Part shown: in pieces, positions 20,382 through 29,074 of the stretch | Layout of the letters: the number at the start of each line of letters is the position of its first letter | Numbering within the stretch: position 1 is the first letter of the stretch | IMG/VR virus record: IMGVR_UViG_3300033145_003422 | Location: 1-35,733 of that record | Reading direction: 5' to 3' (one strand) | DNA length: 35,733 bases | Origin: a virus | Notes under the pieces: generated by a model | Seen by the model: the letters and a program-made list of their open reading frames with translations, nothing else | Told to the model about the DNA's origin: nothing | The model's database searches: none | Made by a program: the position numbers and the translations under genes

Positions 20382-21380
20382 ATGTCCGAATACACTCATT
20401 TTGGTGATATTTCTCCACGTACAAATTTTGCCGCGTGGGGCAAACTGCTCAAGCGTACCGTACCCGGCATTGTTGTTGAGCGAAGCGCCCAGACCAAGCC
20501 CATGCCGAAAGGCAAGGGCAGGGTGATGATCTTTAGGCGGTATTTGGCCCTTGCAAGGGCTACTGCGCCATTGCAAGAAGGCGTAACCCCTCCGGGTACA
20601 AAACCGACGTTTGTAGATGTGAGATGTACCCTGGAACAATACGGGGATTGGATCGGGATCACCGACGTTATTGAAGATACCCATGAAGATCCTGTTTTGG
20701 CAGAATTTAGGTCCTTGCAGTCACGACAGATGCGAGAAACGAGAGAAGACCTTAACATCGGGATTCTGAAAGGCGGAACCAGCGTTACATATGCAAACGG
20801 AACTGCCCGAACGGATGTCAATACCTTCCTTACTCGCGGCCAGTTAAAATTAACGATCCGGAGTCTCCGGGGATCCGATGCCGAATATTACATGGAACTT
20901 TTGTCCGGATCACCCAAATACGGGACGGAACCGATCGGCGCGGCATTCCTTGGGTACGGGCATACCGACATTGAAGCCGACCTGACCGCGATTCCCGGAT
21001 GTACCAAGGTTCAGAACTATCCGGATCCGAGCAAGGCAATGCCTTATGAAGTATGCTCTGCTGAGAATATCCGATTTTCTTTAACCACCATGTTTACGCC
21101 CTGGGCGGATGCCGGCGGCGCCAAGGGTGCCATGCTGTCAACGACCGGTACAAGTGCCGATGTTTATTCGGTCCTCGTGGTTGCTCCGGATGCCTGGTGT
21201 ACGGTACCGCTCCGGGGTGTAAATTCCGGTAACATTGCTGTTGTCAATCCAAGGCCCAGAGGCGGCGATGCTTTAGGCCAGCGCGGCACGTTAGGCTGGA
21301 AATACTGGCATACCGGCTGCATCCTGAACGATGATTTGCTGGAAAGGCATGAATGCGCCGTGACCGCAAATCCAACATAA
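20382..21380 (+). CDS. Major capsid protein, N4-gp56 family
   Basis: A 332-aa protein of the N4-gp56 HK97-fold family: an N-terminal arm (PRTNFAAWGKLLKRTVPGIV), the segment KGRVMIFRRYLALARATAPL followed by LQEGVTPPG, the central EQYGDWIGITDVIEDTHEDP helix, a P-domain region, and the C-terminal LGQRGTLGWKYWHTGCILND, a hallmark of this family. It builds the icosahedral shell. AAGGAGTAAAGCC precedes the ATG. A strong hairpin follows at 21399-21425. Confidence 0.92.
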   Translation: MSEYTHFGDISPRTNFAAWGKLLKRTVPGIVVERSAQTKPMPKGKGRVMIFRRYLALARATAPLQEGVTPPGTKPTFVDVRCTLEQYGDWIGITDVIEDTHEDPVLAEFRSLQSRQMRETREDLNIGILKGGTSVTYANGTARTDVNTFLTRGQLKLTIRSLRGSDAEYYMELLSGSPKYGTEPIGAAFLGYGHTDIEADLTAIPGCTKVQNYPDPSKAMPYEVCSAENIRFSLTTMFTPWADAGGAKGAMLSTTGTSADVYSVLVVAPDAWCTVPLRGVNSGNIAVVNPRPRGGDALGQRGTLGWKYWHTGCILNDDLLERHECAVTANPT

Positions 21381-21398
21381 TACGTTTATGAAAGCGTA

Positions 21399-21425
21399 GG
21401 GTTCAGGGTCTAAAGCCCTGAACCC
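21399..21425 (+). other. Perfect 10-bp hairpin after the major capsid gene
   Basis: GGGTTCAGGG-tctaaag-CCCTGAACCC is a perfect stem with a 7-nt loop. It is not followed by a T-run, so it may protect the capsid mRNA 3' end or act as a leaky terminator. Confidence 0.75.
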
Positions 21426-21453
21426 GCAAATCATTAACAATAAGGAGTATGAC

Positions 21454-21963
21454 ATGGATTTAAATGCTGTAGTTCATGGAACCTGTGACGGCACCGGCGC
21501 GGCAATCAATGTTTGCCTGGGGTTTATCCCCAGGCATGTAAAGATACTCAATGCTGAGGATGCCGGCACTCTCATGGCAGAAGTGGAATGGATCAAGGGG
21601 ATGAAGGTTATTTCCGCCATTGATGAGGGTATTTTGCTCGAAGGCGGCGATGATGCGGATCGTCAGTTACTCGCAACCGGCGGCATTAGCGAATACGAAG
21701 GCGGCGATGAAATCGTTTTTGACAGTGCATCCGGCGGATGGGTCGATAACTTGACAGACCTCAATGCCAAAGATGAGGTTTATGTCAACGGCCATTACGA
21801 GCGGGATGAGGCTACGGATGATGCCTATCAGTGTTATGGCGATTCCGTTGATCCCAATCCCGTGCATGGTATGAAATTAAAGACGCCTCCCGGTTTCACC
21901 ATCGGAACGAACGCCGATCTTAACGTTAACGGCGAACAGTTGCTATGGATTGCTACCCGGTAA
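21454..21963 (+). CDS. Putative capsid decoration protein
   Basis: A 169-aa acidic, beta-rich protein directly after the major capsid gene, the usual position of decoration or head-stabilising proteins. Notable segments are VCLGFIPRHVKILNAEDAGT (a typical phage structural phrase) and ATGGISEYEGGDEIVFDSAS. It has a good AAGGAGTATGAC site. The gene is bracketed by hairpins on both sides. Confidence 0.75.
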   Translation: MDLNAVVHGTCDGTGAAINVCLGFIPRHVKILNAEDAGTLMAEVEWIKGMKVISAIDEGILLEGGDDADRQLLATGGISEYEGGDEIVFDSASGGWVDNLTDLNAKDEVYVNGHYERDEATDDAYQCYGDSVDPNPVHGMKLKTPPGFTIGTNADLNVNGEQLLWIATR

Positions 21964-21969
21964 AAAAAC

Positions 21970-22016
21970 AGAAGATCAGAAGGTGAGAAAATTGGTTCTT
22001 TTCCTTCTGGTCTTCT
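21970..22016 (+). other. 14-bp hairpin after the decoration gene
   Basis: AGAAGATCAGAAGG (21970-21983) pairs with CCTTCTGGTCTTCT (22003-22016) with one T-G pair. There is no downstream T-run. It is the third such hairpin in the scaffold-capsid-decoration block. Confidence 0.65.
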
Positions 22017-22043
22017 CAACCTGTTTTGAAAGGATTTTTAAAG

Positions 22044-22496
22044 ATGACAGACAATGAAGGCCAGAAAGACAATGAAGGCCAGAAAGATCCAAAAAAGAAC
22101 CCGGCAAAGAATCCGCCAAAAAAGAACCCGGCAAAGAATCCGCCAAGGGAATTTGCTATTATTAAATTCCCAGGCAAAACACTCAAGACAGATCCGGCCC
22201 GGATCAGCGTAAGGGTTTGCGGCGAAAGAATGCTGATGAAGCGCATGGAATTTATACCCATACATGTGAAATTCATCAAGGCATTAAGAAACGCAACCGT
22301 GCCGGTTGTCGAAGATGAAGATGCATCAGGGGATGCGATTGATTCCGTTCGTCGTCGAAAGATTGTAGATCATGCACCGCGCTTCCCGTTTGAGCTTGTT
22401 GGATGGATATCGGAGAAAGATTATAAAAAGTTTCGGAAAATTGCACTTAAACGAAGCATCACACAAAAAGAGGTTGATAAGGTAATCTATGGCTAA
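22044..22496 (+). CDS. Structural protein with Lys/Pro repeat linker
   Basis: A 150-aa protein starting at ATG 22044 with AAAGGA upstream. The N-terminal 33 residues are tandem repeats: NEGQKD twice and KKNPAKNPP twice. The remainder is a small beta-rich domain (FAIIKFPGKTLKTDPARISV; CGERMLMKRMEFIPIHVKFI) ending in a basic tail. The domain recalls small phage virion proteins near the tail adaptors. The repeat linker would be flexible and highly positive and could bind DNA or the acidic decoration protein. It overlaps the adaptor gene by 8 nt. Confidence 0.72.
   Translation: MTDNEGQKDNEGQKDPKKNPAKNPPKKNPAKNPPREFAIIKFPGKTLKTDPARISVRVCGERMLMKRMEFIPIHVKFIKALRNATVPVVEDEDASGDAIDSVRRRKIVDHAPRFPFELVGWISEKDYKKFRKIALKRSITQKEVDKVIYG
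22050..22144 (+). repeat. Two in-frame perfect tandem duplications
   Basis: An 18-bp unit (GACAATGAAGGCCAGAAA) occurs twice at 22050-22085, and a 27-bp unit encoding KKNPAKNPP occurs twice at 22091-22144, both without mismatch. Exact copies suggest recent expansion and possible length variation. Confidence 0.92.
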
Positions 22497-23373
22497 TCCG
22501 TATGCCAGAACCGTTTTACAAATTTTAGATGACACCCTTCGGCTTTGTAATGATTTCCGTGTCTCCGGATCAGACGGCAAAAAATGGTCCTGGGAAGAAG
22601 CCAAAACGGCGTTAAAAGACACGGTTCTGGATATGGTTCGACGAACGGGAATATTAAAGGCCGTTCGAGTTCTTCCCTTGCAGGAAGATGTGGCCATTTA
22701 TGATCTGTTCGGTGATTGCATTCGAATATTAAGGGTTGGGATCCACGGGCTATCCGGTACGGTGGTTTTGCCGCGGTCCATGGCTGAATATGATCGATCA
22801 GGACGCGGTATGGTGGAAGAAGGTTTTCCGCGAGAATTTTTCAAGGATAATATCGATTCCGGCAAGATCGGATTTTATCCGACGCCAAGCGCGGACGGAT
22901 CGAGCTTTACCCGTGACAGCGACACCGGTCTTTTGCGCCGGGTTGTGGATGAGGACGGCAATGTTTTGCCTTTTGATGACAACCTGGCGTTACGGCGAAT
23001 ATCCGGGGTGCCGTTTACCCGAACCGGTGACGGCCAAATTATCCGGGACGTTATTTCTCCGTATGGGAATATCATGCTGACTTTCGTGAGAGCGCCACAG
23101 TTTCTGGATCAGCCAAATCAGTATATCGATAGCGAAATACCCGAGTATGTTCACAAGGATTTAAAATACGGAGCAGCCGACCGACTATTGACCGGATCCC
23201 GGCTTAGAGTCCATCAAATCAAAAAAAAGAAGTTCGGCCCGAAATGGTACGGGATTGTCAAGGATCTACAGCATAACGCCGAGCATAAGGGACCGCTGGA
23301 TGATATGGGGATCCCCGGCGGCGGTGTGTCCGGTTCAATGAATGGAGAACTGTTTGATTATCCCCAAGAATAG
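22489..23373 (+). CDS. Tail adaptor / head-tail connector protein 1
   Basis: A 294-aa protein with the form of podovirus adaptor proteins that sit between portal and tail nozzle: an N-terminal helical part (TVLQILDDTLRLCNDF; WSWEEAKTALKDTVLDMVRR) followed by strands and the C-terminal signature EIPEYVHKDLKYGAADRLL, where the final helices dock onto the portal. A 50-residue insertion (about 125-175) distinguishes it from the paralogue at 23634-24335. Confidence 0.75.
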   Translation: MANPYARTVLQILDDTLRLCNDFRVSGSDGKKWSWEEAKTALKDTVLDMVRRTGILKAVRVLPLQEDVAIYDLFGDCIRILRVGIHGLSGTVVLPRSMAEYDRSGRGMVEEGFPREFFKDNIDSGKIGFYPTPSADGSSFTRDSDTGLLRRVVDEDGNVLPFDDNLALRRISGVPFTRTGDGQIIRDVISPYGNIMLTFVRAPQFLDQPNQYIDSEIPEYVHKDLKYGAADRLLTGSRLRVHQIKKKKFGPKWYGIVKDLQHNAEHKGPLDDMGIPGGGVSGSMNGELFDYPQE

Positions 23374-23415
23374 GAAATAGGAAAAAGAAAAGAGGAAAAA
23401 GGAAAGGAGATAAAA

Positions 23416-23622
23416 ATGGCACCAGGATCGATGGTAAAATTCATAGATCGTGATGAAAAAGAGCATATCGCTTTGGTAATACATGCCTGGCAAACCAGTT
23501 TAAATATCGCCTATGTTGGAGGAGAAGAAGATTCTTTCGGCAAGGTTATCGTCAGAGAAACTTCCGTGCCCTGGTTTGAGGAAGGCATGAAGGGCTTTTA
23601 TATAAAAGATCCGGGTTTTTAA
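23416..23622 (+). CDS. Small hypothetical protein between the two adaptors
   Basis: A 68-aa beta-rich protein (GSMVKFIDRDEKEHIALVIH; IAYVGGEEDSFGKVIVRETS) with an SH3-like pattern and an AAAGGAGA site. It lies between the two adaptor genes after a purine-rich spacer. Function unknown; a minor virion component is possible. Confidence 0.65.
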   Translation: MAPGSMVKFIDRDEKEHIALVIHAWQTSLNIAYVGGEEDSFGKVIVRETSVPWFEEGMKGFYIKDPGF

Positions 23623-23633
23623 AATATAAAAAA

Positions 23634-24335
23634 ATGCTTCTATCAGAATATAAAAAAGATCGTGATGCGCTTTCCAGAATGGCGCTTCTTTTAACCGGAG
23701 ATCCCATGGGCGAACGATGGAGTTTGACCAGGGCGGCACAGGCACTAAATGACGTTGTTCTCGATTTTTGTCTGAAAACCCGGATGATCAAGGAAGAGAT
23801 CAATGTTCAGCTGAAAGAAAACCTCCACGAGTACGATATCAAAACTCTGATCGCAGAAGATGGTACATTACGATTTTATGGATATCCGATACGTTTAGGA
23901 TTCAACGGTAACAACTATCCCGCAATGTGGCCGACGAATTTGCTGGCCATCGATCTTCTTGGATGTCCTCAAACCTCCAGTACCAGTACGCATCGATGGC
24001 ACCTTGATAGTGTCAGTCCCGGAAAGGTGATTTTGTTCGGTCCGCCGGCACAGGACGGCGAAGCGTTGCCGTTCGAAGAAAACAACATGCAAGTGACCTA
24101 TATTGCACTTCCGACCTACATGAGCGCCGGTGATTCTTATCCGGATACAAAGATCCCGGTGATTTCATACGAGGCGTTTCCATACGGAACGGCCTCCCGG
24201 CTTTTGGATGAAGGTGATGAGGAAGATTTGGTTAAGTCCCTTGAAATGGATTTTATGTACCGTAGGTGGACGCTGGAAGCAATTGCCGATGAATATCGAA
24301 ATTTAACCGCATATGACGATGTGAGGCCGGGATAA
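23634..24335 (+). CDS. Tail adaptor / head-tail connector protein 2
   Basis: A 233-aa paralogue of the preceding adaptor: [20 protein letters not shown] corresponds to the WSWEEAKTALKDTVLDMV segment, and [20 protein letters not shown] to EIPEYVHKDLKYGAADRLL, ending in a helix that would dock to the portal. It has no good ribosome binding site (only A-rich sequence before the ATG). Confidence 0.75.
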   Translation: MLLSEYKKDRDALSRMALLLTGDPMGERWSLTRAAQALNDVVLDFCLKTRMIKEEINVQLKENLHEYDIKTLIAEDGTLRFYGYPIRLGFNGNNYPAMWPTNLLAIDLLGCPQTSSTSTHRWHLDSVSPGKVILFGPPAQDGEALPFEENNMQVTYIALPTYMSAGDSYPDTKIPVISYEAFPYGTASRLLDEGDEEDLVKSLEMDFMYRRWTLEAIADEYRNLTAYDDVRPG

Positions 24336-24340
24336 CAGCC

Positions 24341-24778
24341 ATGGATATAATGACTCCAATAAACAAGACTCATATTACCCTGCATCATTCTTTAACCAAA
24401 GATTCAGGAACCGTGTCATGGGATGCCATACGAAGATATCATATGAATAAGAAGTATGATGATATTGGGTATCATTTCGGCATTGAGTTAATTAATAAGC
24501 GGCATGAAATATTGGTTGGCAGGATGTTAAATGAAAAAGGAGCGCATTGCATTCAGCAAGGCATGAACCGCCAATCGATCGGGATTGTTTTTATCGGGAA
24601 TTTCGATATTGCAAAGCCGCCTCATCAAATGTGGATATTGGGATTAAGGTTTGTAGGCTCTTTAATGTCTATATTTGGGATACCAAGAGAGAACGTTAGG
24701 GGGCATAGAGAGTACGCGAGTTATAAAAGTTGCCCGGGATGGCAATTTAAAATGAATGTTTTTAGAAATAGTTTATAG
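24341..24778 (+). CDS. N-acetylmuramoyl-L-alanine amidase (endolysin)
   Basis: A 145-aa amidase_2/PGRP-fold enzyme that cuts the amide bond between MurNAc and L-Ala in peptidoglycan. Zinc ligands are H15 (in ITLHHS), H122 (GHREYAS) and C131 (SCPGW), with K129 and Y44/H45 (IGYHFGIE) near the active site as in T7 lysozyme, which is about the same size. It lies between adaptor and tail genes, so it may serve in virion entry as well as host lysis. No signal peptide, so it needs a holin such as the one at 14502. Confidence 0.93.
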   Translation: MDIMTPINKTHITLHHSLTKDSGTVSWDAIRRYHMNKKYDDIGYHFGIELINKRHEILVGRMLNEKGAHCIQQGMNRQSIGIVFIGNFDIAKPPHQMWILGLRFVGSLMSIFGIPRENVRGHREYASYKSCPGWQFKMNVFRNSL

Positions 24779-24799
24779 TTGAACCCGGAGGATATTTCA

Positions 24800-26350
24800 T
24801 TGACCAGGCCTCTTAGCATTTCTAATCACCAGGGCATTGCGCCCCGGTATGATCCCGCCTTAAAAAAAGGATTTGCCCGGACCGCAGAAAATTGCGATCT
24901 GTCTTCCCGCAAGATCAAACCCTTCGCTGATGCTGCTTTGCAAAAAGCAGACACGAATTTATACAATTCTCTTTTTTTTTATCTCGGCAATTGGGAAACA
25001 GGTAATAACAAGCATTACCTGAACTGGAAGATCGGCAGTTATGACCTGTTGATTTATCTCAAATCCGGCGTGCCGTACAAGAAGGTCAACGGCGTCGAAG
25101 CCATCCTTGGCCAGACCCGGCCATCAGCGCCCACCGTGGCCGGTAACGGCGCGGGTGTGCTTTCCGATACGTTTTATTATATGATCACCCTTACTCGCAG
25201 CGTCAACGGCCATATCGATGAATCAGGTCCTTCTGCTGTAGCAAGTATAACCTTGTCTACTCAAAAATGTCTGGTGACACGTCCGACCATTTCAGATTCC
25301 AATGTGACGTACTGGAATATTTACCGGATGAGCAACGACAGTGGAGAATATCAGTTTGTGTCCACGGTTGCCGCCGGAACGTCCACTTATGACGACAACA
25401 ATGCCGATGCGGATCTGGGCGCCTCTCCTACGACATGGTACACATCCGACCAGGGCAACTCCATCTATTTCGACAAACCCCAGGTGACATTCGACGGCCT
25501 TATCACGGAACCCTTTACCGGTATGGTCTTTTTCTGGAAAGGATCAACGCTGTATTGGTGCGAGCCCGGCTACCCGGATGCCTGTCCCTCTTTCTACAAT
25601 ATGAATATGCCGTCGAATATCAAACGGGTGATTCCCTTTGCCGGCACGGTGGCAGTATTGACCGAAACAGGGCCGCTTCGGGTAGACAGTACACATCCGG
25701 AGTTGCTTCAGCCGTCAAAAGTCCTGGGCGAAGAACCCTGTATCGGCACTGCGGCATGTAAAACCTCTAAAGGCGTGGCATATTATTCCGACTCCGGGAT
25801 CGTGCTGTTCAACCTGGCGGAAACCCTTGTCGTTTCAGATGATCGATTTACCGAGGATTGGTTCAAAAACAATGTGGAAAGCTCCGGCGCGTTCATGATC
25901 GAAAACGACGGTGTTTTATACCTGTTTCATTCCGCAGGCGTTTTGGTCGTGGATACCCGACCGAAAACAGCCATTTGGTTTACCCTGGACATTATCGCCT
26001 ATGCCGCACATGTTCGTCCGGACACCGGGGATTTGTATTATATCGATTCCTCCGGAGTGCAAAAACCTTTCGCCGGAAACGGTCTTTTAACCTGGACCTG
26101 GCAAAGCGGCGATGTCGTCGGAGCGCATCCGGGAGACAAACCCTTTCAGGGGATAGAGGTTATGGGATCCGGAACCATTACGGCAACTCTTTACGCGGAT
26201 GATGTCCAGAAAGCCGAAAAAGCATTGACATTTACCATGGACCGAAATCGAACGCTTAATTTTCCGGCTGAAACCAATGTCAGGGCCATGCAGTATAAAC
26301 TCACCGGTACCGGCCAGGTGAATGAGGTGGTTGTGAGGTATTCGCCGTGA
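24800..26350 (+). CDS. Tail nozzle-like structural protein
   Basis: A 516-aa beta-rich protein. TTG 24800 is preferred because GGAGG lies 8 nt upstream. Beta-hairpin repeats resembling a propeller (ITLTRSVNGHIDESGPSAVA; VTYWNIYRMSNDSGEYQFVS; GVAYYSDSGIVLFNLAETLV; GDLYYIDSSGVQKPFAGNGL) match the pattern of T7 gp12-like tail nozzle proteins, and position after the adaptors agrees. It ends with GTGA overlapping the next start. Confidence 0.75.
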   Translation: MTRPLSISNHQGIAPRYDPALKKGFARTAENCDLSSRKIKPFADAALQKADTNLYNSLFFYLGNWETGNNKHYLNWKIGSYDLLIYLKSGVPYKKVNGVEAILGQTRPSAPTVAGNGAGVLSDTFYYMITLTRSVNGHIDESGPSAVASITLSTQKCLVTRPTISDSNVTYWNIYRMSNDSGEYQFVSTVAAGTSTYDDNNADADLGASPTTWYTSDQGNSIYFDKPQVTFDGLITEPFTGMVFFWKGSTLYWCEPGYPDACPSFYNMNMPSNIKRVIPFAGTVAVLTETGPLRVDSTHPELLQPSKVLGEEPCIGTAACKTSKGVAYYSDSGIVLFNLAETLVVSDDRFTEDWFKNNVESSGAFMIENDGVLYLFHSAGVLVVDTRPKTAIWFTLDIIAYAAHVRPDTGDLYYIDSSGVQKPFAGNGLLTWTWQSGDVVGAHPGDKPFQGIEVMGSGTITATLYADDVQKAEKALTFTMDRNRTLNFPAETNVRAMQYKLTGTGQVNEVVVRYSP

Positions 26351-26934
26351 GCAATCCGATACCAAATTCAGCGCCAACAAATACCCGGCGGCGTCAATAT
26401 AGAATCGGCCAGGTTTCCATATCTGAAATCAATCGAGTGTTGCAGGATATCGGCCTAAGACTTGACCAAGTGGACGCCATTGGTCAGGATCCGGATATCA
26501 AAGGGCGTATTCTGCGAAATCTCAGTTCCGGAACGTTGGCCAATTTATCCACAGACAATCTTATCGAAGGGATCACCAATCTATATTTTACATCCGAGCG
26601 GGTTGATGACCGTGTGGCGGCATTGCTGCAGGAAGGATCCGCCATAACTCTAACGTATGATGACAATGCCGATACGTTGACAGTTGCCGTAAAAATAAAG
26701 GCAAATTACGGGATCGATGTTGATGTAGACGGCCTGAAACTCAAACAGCAGTCACACATTGCCGATGCTGCCGCCGTGTCAGCATTGTCTTTGGCAGCCG
26801 GTGCCGATACGGTCGATATGGCCGCCTTCAATACGGCGCTTGGAACCCTGGTCACGCAGATCAACGCAATCAAGGATGTTGTCAACTCCATTTTAACGAA
26901 CTTGGAAAATGCCGAAATTAATAGCGGACCTTAA
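26347..26934 (+). CDS. Tail fibre / spike-associated protein
   Basis: A 195-aa protein starting at GTG in a GTGA overlap. After an N-terminal coiled-coil-like helix (SISEINRVLQDIGLRLDQVD) it has LSTDNLIEGITNLYFTSERV and SAITLTYDDNADTLTVAVKI, the classic linker and beta-hairpin phrases of phage tail fibre stalks. The C-terminal part is a trimerising helix (IADAAAVSALSLAAG...). It is short for a complete receptor-binding fibre, so it may be an anchor or an attachment unit. Confidence 0.72.
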   Translation: MSNPIPNSAPTNTRRRQYRIGQVSISEINRVLQDIGLRLDQVDAIGQDPDIKGRILRNLSSGTLANLSTDNLIEGITNLYFTSERVDDRVAALLQEGSAITLTYDDNADTLTVAVKIKANYGIDVDVDGLKLKQQSHIADAAAVSALSLAAGADTVDMAAFNTALGTLVTQINAIKDVVNSILTNLENAEINSGP

Positions 26935-26937
26935 ATT

Positions 26938-27390
26938 ATGATACGTGAAGCAAAGCAAGCTGATTATCCTATTATTGCTGCAAAGGCAGCGGATTTTTAC
27001 GAGTTTTCAGGCCTGGCTCAGAAGGGGCTTTGGTTTGATTGTGATCTATTTTTTGAGTATCTGGTTCGTCTCCAAAAAATGCATCACGTCAAAATTATCG
27101 TTGCAGAAAGAGAATCGGACATTATCGGATCCGTTGCCGGAATCATTTCGCAGTGGTACCTGCAAACGTCGCAAACGATTGTCCAGGAACACTGGTTCTG
27201 GGTGGATCCGGATTGCCGCGGCATGGGATACGACAAACGGTTAATCAATGCCCTGATAGAATGGGGGAAAGATCAAAAGGCAAGCTTTTGCATCATGAAC
27301 GCCCTGTCAGGCTTTGAAAGAAAATTGGGGCCGTATTATTCGAAATTCGGATTTTCACCATTGGAATCCAATTTTATAAAGGAGATTTGA
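26938..27390 (+). CDS. GNAT-family acetyltransferase in the tail cluster
   Basis: A 150-aa protein of the GNAT fold: MIREAKQADYPII at the start, HVKIIVAERESDIIGSVAGI as strands 2-4, the acetyl-CoA loop DPDCRGMGYDKRLIN (R/Q-x-x-G-x-G/A), and PYYSKFGFSPLESN at the end. GNATs transfer acetyl groups to amines. Similar genes sit among tail and ejection genes in other podoviruses, where their target is unknown; modification of a virion protein is an inference. Confidence 0.87.
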   Translation: MIREAKQADYPIIAAKAADFYEFSGLAQKGLWFDCDLFFEYLVRLQKMHHVKIIVAERESDIIGSVAGIISQWYLQTSQTIVQEHWFWVDPDCRGMGYDKRLINALIEWGKDQKASFCIMNALSGFERKLGPYYSKFGFSPLESNFIKEI

Positions 27391-27391
27391 C

Positions 27392-28081
27392 ATGGCAGTA
27401 GCAACCGGAACCGCATTGGCATTGGGTTTGGGAGCAACCGCAGCAGTCGGCGGATATTCTGCATATAAACAGGGAAAAGCTGCCGATAAAGCCGCGGATG
27501 CCGTACAGCAATCCACTGATTGGCAAAAAGAACTGGCCGGCCAGCAGTGGCAGCGATTTCTCGATACGTTCGCACCCCTGGAAGATAAGATTGTTGAAGA
27601 AGCCCATGCACCGGTAGAGCAGCAACCCGGGTTTGCCAGGATGATGGGCACCATTGACCGGGGGTATTCCGATGTAGCGGCCAATACCCGGCGAACTATG
27701 GCCGGTCGGTATCCGTCCGGATCCGGGCTGGAAGTCTTGAATCAGGACAATATCGAGATGAATCGAACCCGGACAAAAGCCGGGGCCGTGGGCGCTGCCA
27801 ATGAAGCCAGGTTTAGCCGGATGCTTCAGGCTGCAGGATTGGGCCGCGGTATACCCACCACTGTAATGAATGCCGCGGGCAATGTGGGTGCGCAGCAAGG
27901 AAATTTTGCGAATATGCAAAGTAATGCGGCACAAAACCAATGGAGTTCCTTGGGGAATACCGCCGGTAATCTCATGCAGATGTATTTGATGACAAGAGGC
28001 GCCGGCACTCCACCTTATGCCGGTGCAGGTACTTATGGTGTTACGCCAAGTGCAAGCACCCGGTGGAATACATGGCATTAA
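27392..28081 (+). CDS. Internal virion protein (gp14-like ejection protein)
   Basis: A 229-aa protein with a glycine/alanine-rich hydrophobic N-terminus (ATGTALALGLGATAAVGGYS) followed by helical Ala/Gln-rich sequence (KAADKAADAVQQSTDWQKEL) and a Gly/Asn-rich end. This is the pattern of T7 gp14-like proteins that are ejected into the host and form the outer-membrane part of the ejection tunnel. The ribosome binding site AAAGGAGA is strong. Confidence 0.75.
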   Translation: MAVATGTALALGLGATAAVGGYSAYKQGKAADKAADAVQQSTDWQKELAGQQWQRFLDTFAPLEDKIVEEAHAPVEQQPGFARMMGTIDRGYSDVAANTRRTMAGRYPSGSGLEVLNQDNIEMNRTRTKAGAVGAANEARFSRMLQAAGLGRGIPTTVMNAAGNVGAQQGNFANMQSNAAQNQWSSLGNTAGNLMQMYLMTRGAGTPPYAGAGTYGVTPSASTRWNTWH

Positions 28082-28093
28082 GGAGAACATCTC

Positions 28094-29074
28094 ATGTTTG
28101 ATTTAGGTTATGGACTTGGAAAAATGATGGAAGGCGCGAGTAGCGGCGCCGTAAAGGGGACGATGGTCAATATGGCCAGGGATGAGCGGCAAAAAGAGCG
28201 CACTGCCACAGAGGACTATCGAAATAAATCACTTGGGATGCAGCAGCAGCGAATCGACAATGAAGAAGACCGGATCAAGATTCAGCACAATGCCAATGCT
28301 TTTAAAATTGCTTATGATATCGCCCAGAGGTCCCCGGATCCCCAGGCAACCTTTTCCTCAATTTATAAATCACTTAATCCTGAAGGCGAAGCACCGGAAA
28401 TAACCCTCGGCGAAAACGACATGGAGATCAATTACCCGACGTTCAAAATCAAAGGCTCTAAAACAGAGCTTCGCCAGGCGTTGGAAATTATCTCCAAGAA
28501 TCCTGAAATCACGCCACAGGTATTATTGAAACTACAAGAGCTGGGCCTGGCAACGATCACCGTGCCTAAAAAAGATGCTTCCAAGGGATTTGGCACTTTC
28601 AGCCAGGGCCAGGGGATTTATAGCAAGGATACCGGAAAAGTGACATTGGCGGCTGATGCTAAAACAGAAGCAAAAGCCGGCGGCAAGGGCGGGTTAAAGG
28701 TCAGTGATGTCAATACGGCGCTAAATGCCTTGTTTAAGAAATACAAGGTCGATTCCGGGTTGGGTATCAATGTTACTCCGGACGGCAAATATACTGTAGA
28801 CATGACGACGTTTATGGCCGGTAAGGAAACCGCCTACAACATTATCAAGAAAAAAGCGGATGCCGGGGATCCCGAAGCAAAAAAAGATCTTGAGAAAATC
28901 AACGAGTATTATCAGCTGATGGATAACATGATCCGGGGTTCGCAGAATACCGGACCGTCGTTAAATAAAATGGTTCCAAAGGCGGGTGTCGATAAGGCAA
29001 AGCCTGGAACCGATAGAACCGGAAAGACAAAAGCGACGTTCGATTCTGCTACCGGAAGGTTCAATTATAAATGA
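28094..29074 (+). CDS. Internal virion protein (gp15-like ejection protein)
   Basis: A 326-aa, mostly helical, soluble protein with Lys/Glu-rich coils (ATEDYRNKSLGMQQQRIDNE) and a Lys/Ala-rich centre. It occupies the second ejection-protein position between the gp14-like and giant proteins and overlaps the latter by 4 nt (ATGA). Direct family recognition is weak; the assignment rests on order, composition and size. Confidence 0.7.
   Translation: MFDLGYGLGKMMEGASSGAVKGTMVNMARDERQKERTATEDYRNKSLGMQQQRIDNEEDRIKIQHNANAFKIAYDIAQRSPDPQATFSSIYKSLNPEGEAPEITLGENDMEINYPTFKIKGSKTELRQALEIISKNPEITPQVLLKLQELGLATITVPKKDASKGFGTFSQGQGIYSKDTGKVTLAADAKTEAKAGGKGGLKVSDVNTALNALFKKYKVDSGLGINVTPDGKYTVDMTTFMAGKETAYNIIKKKADAGDPEAKKDLEKINEYYQLMDNMIRGSQNTGPSLNKMVPKAGVDKAKPGTDRTGKTKATFDSATGRFNYK

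Noticed and set aside
21399-21425. Intrinsic terminator after the capsid gene
   Set aside because: The stem is strong but no T-run follows, and the downstream structural genes must be transcribed.
22050-22144. Diversity-generating or phase-variable element
   Set aside because: There is no reverse transcriptase or template repeat, and the units are multiples of 3 that cannot switch the frame.
27374-28090. A 238-codon open frame on the minus strand
   Set aside because: It is fully antisense to the gp14-like gene, has no ribosome binding site and a composition typical of a shadow frame.
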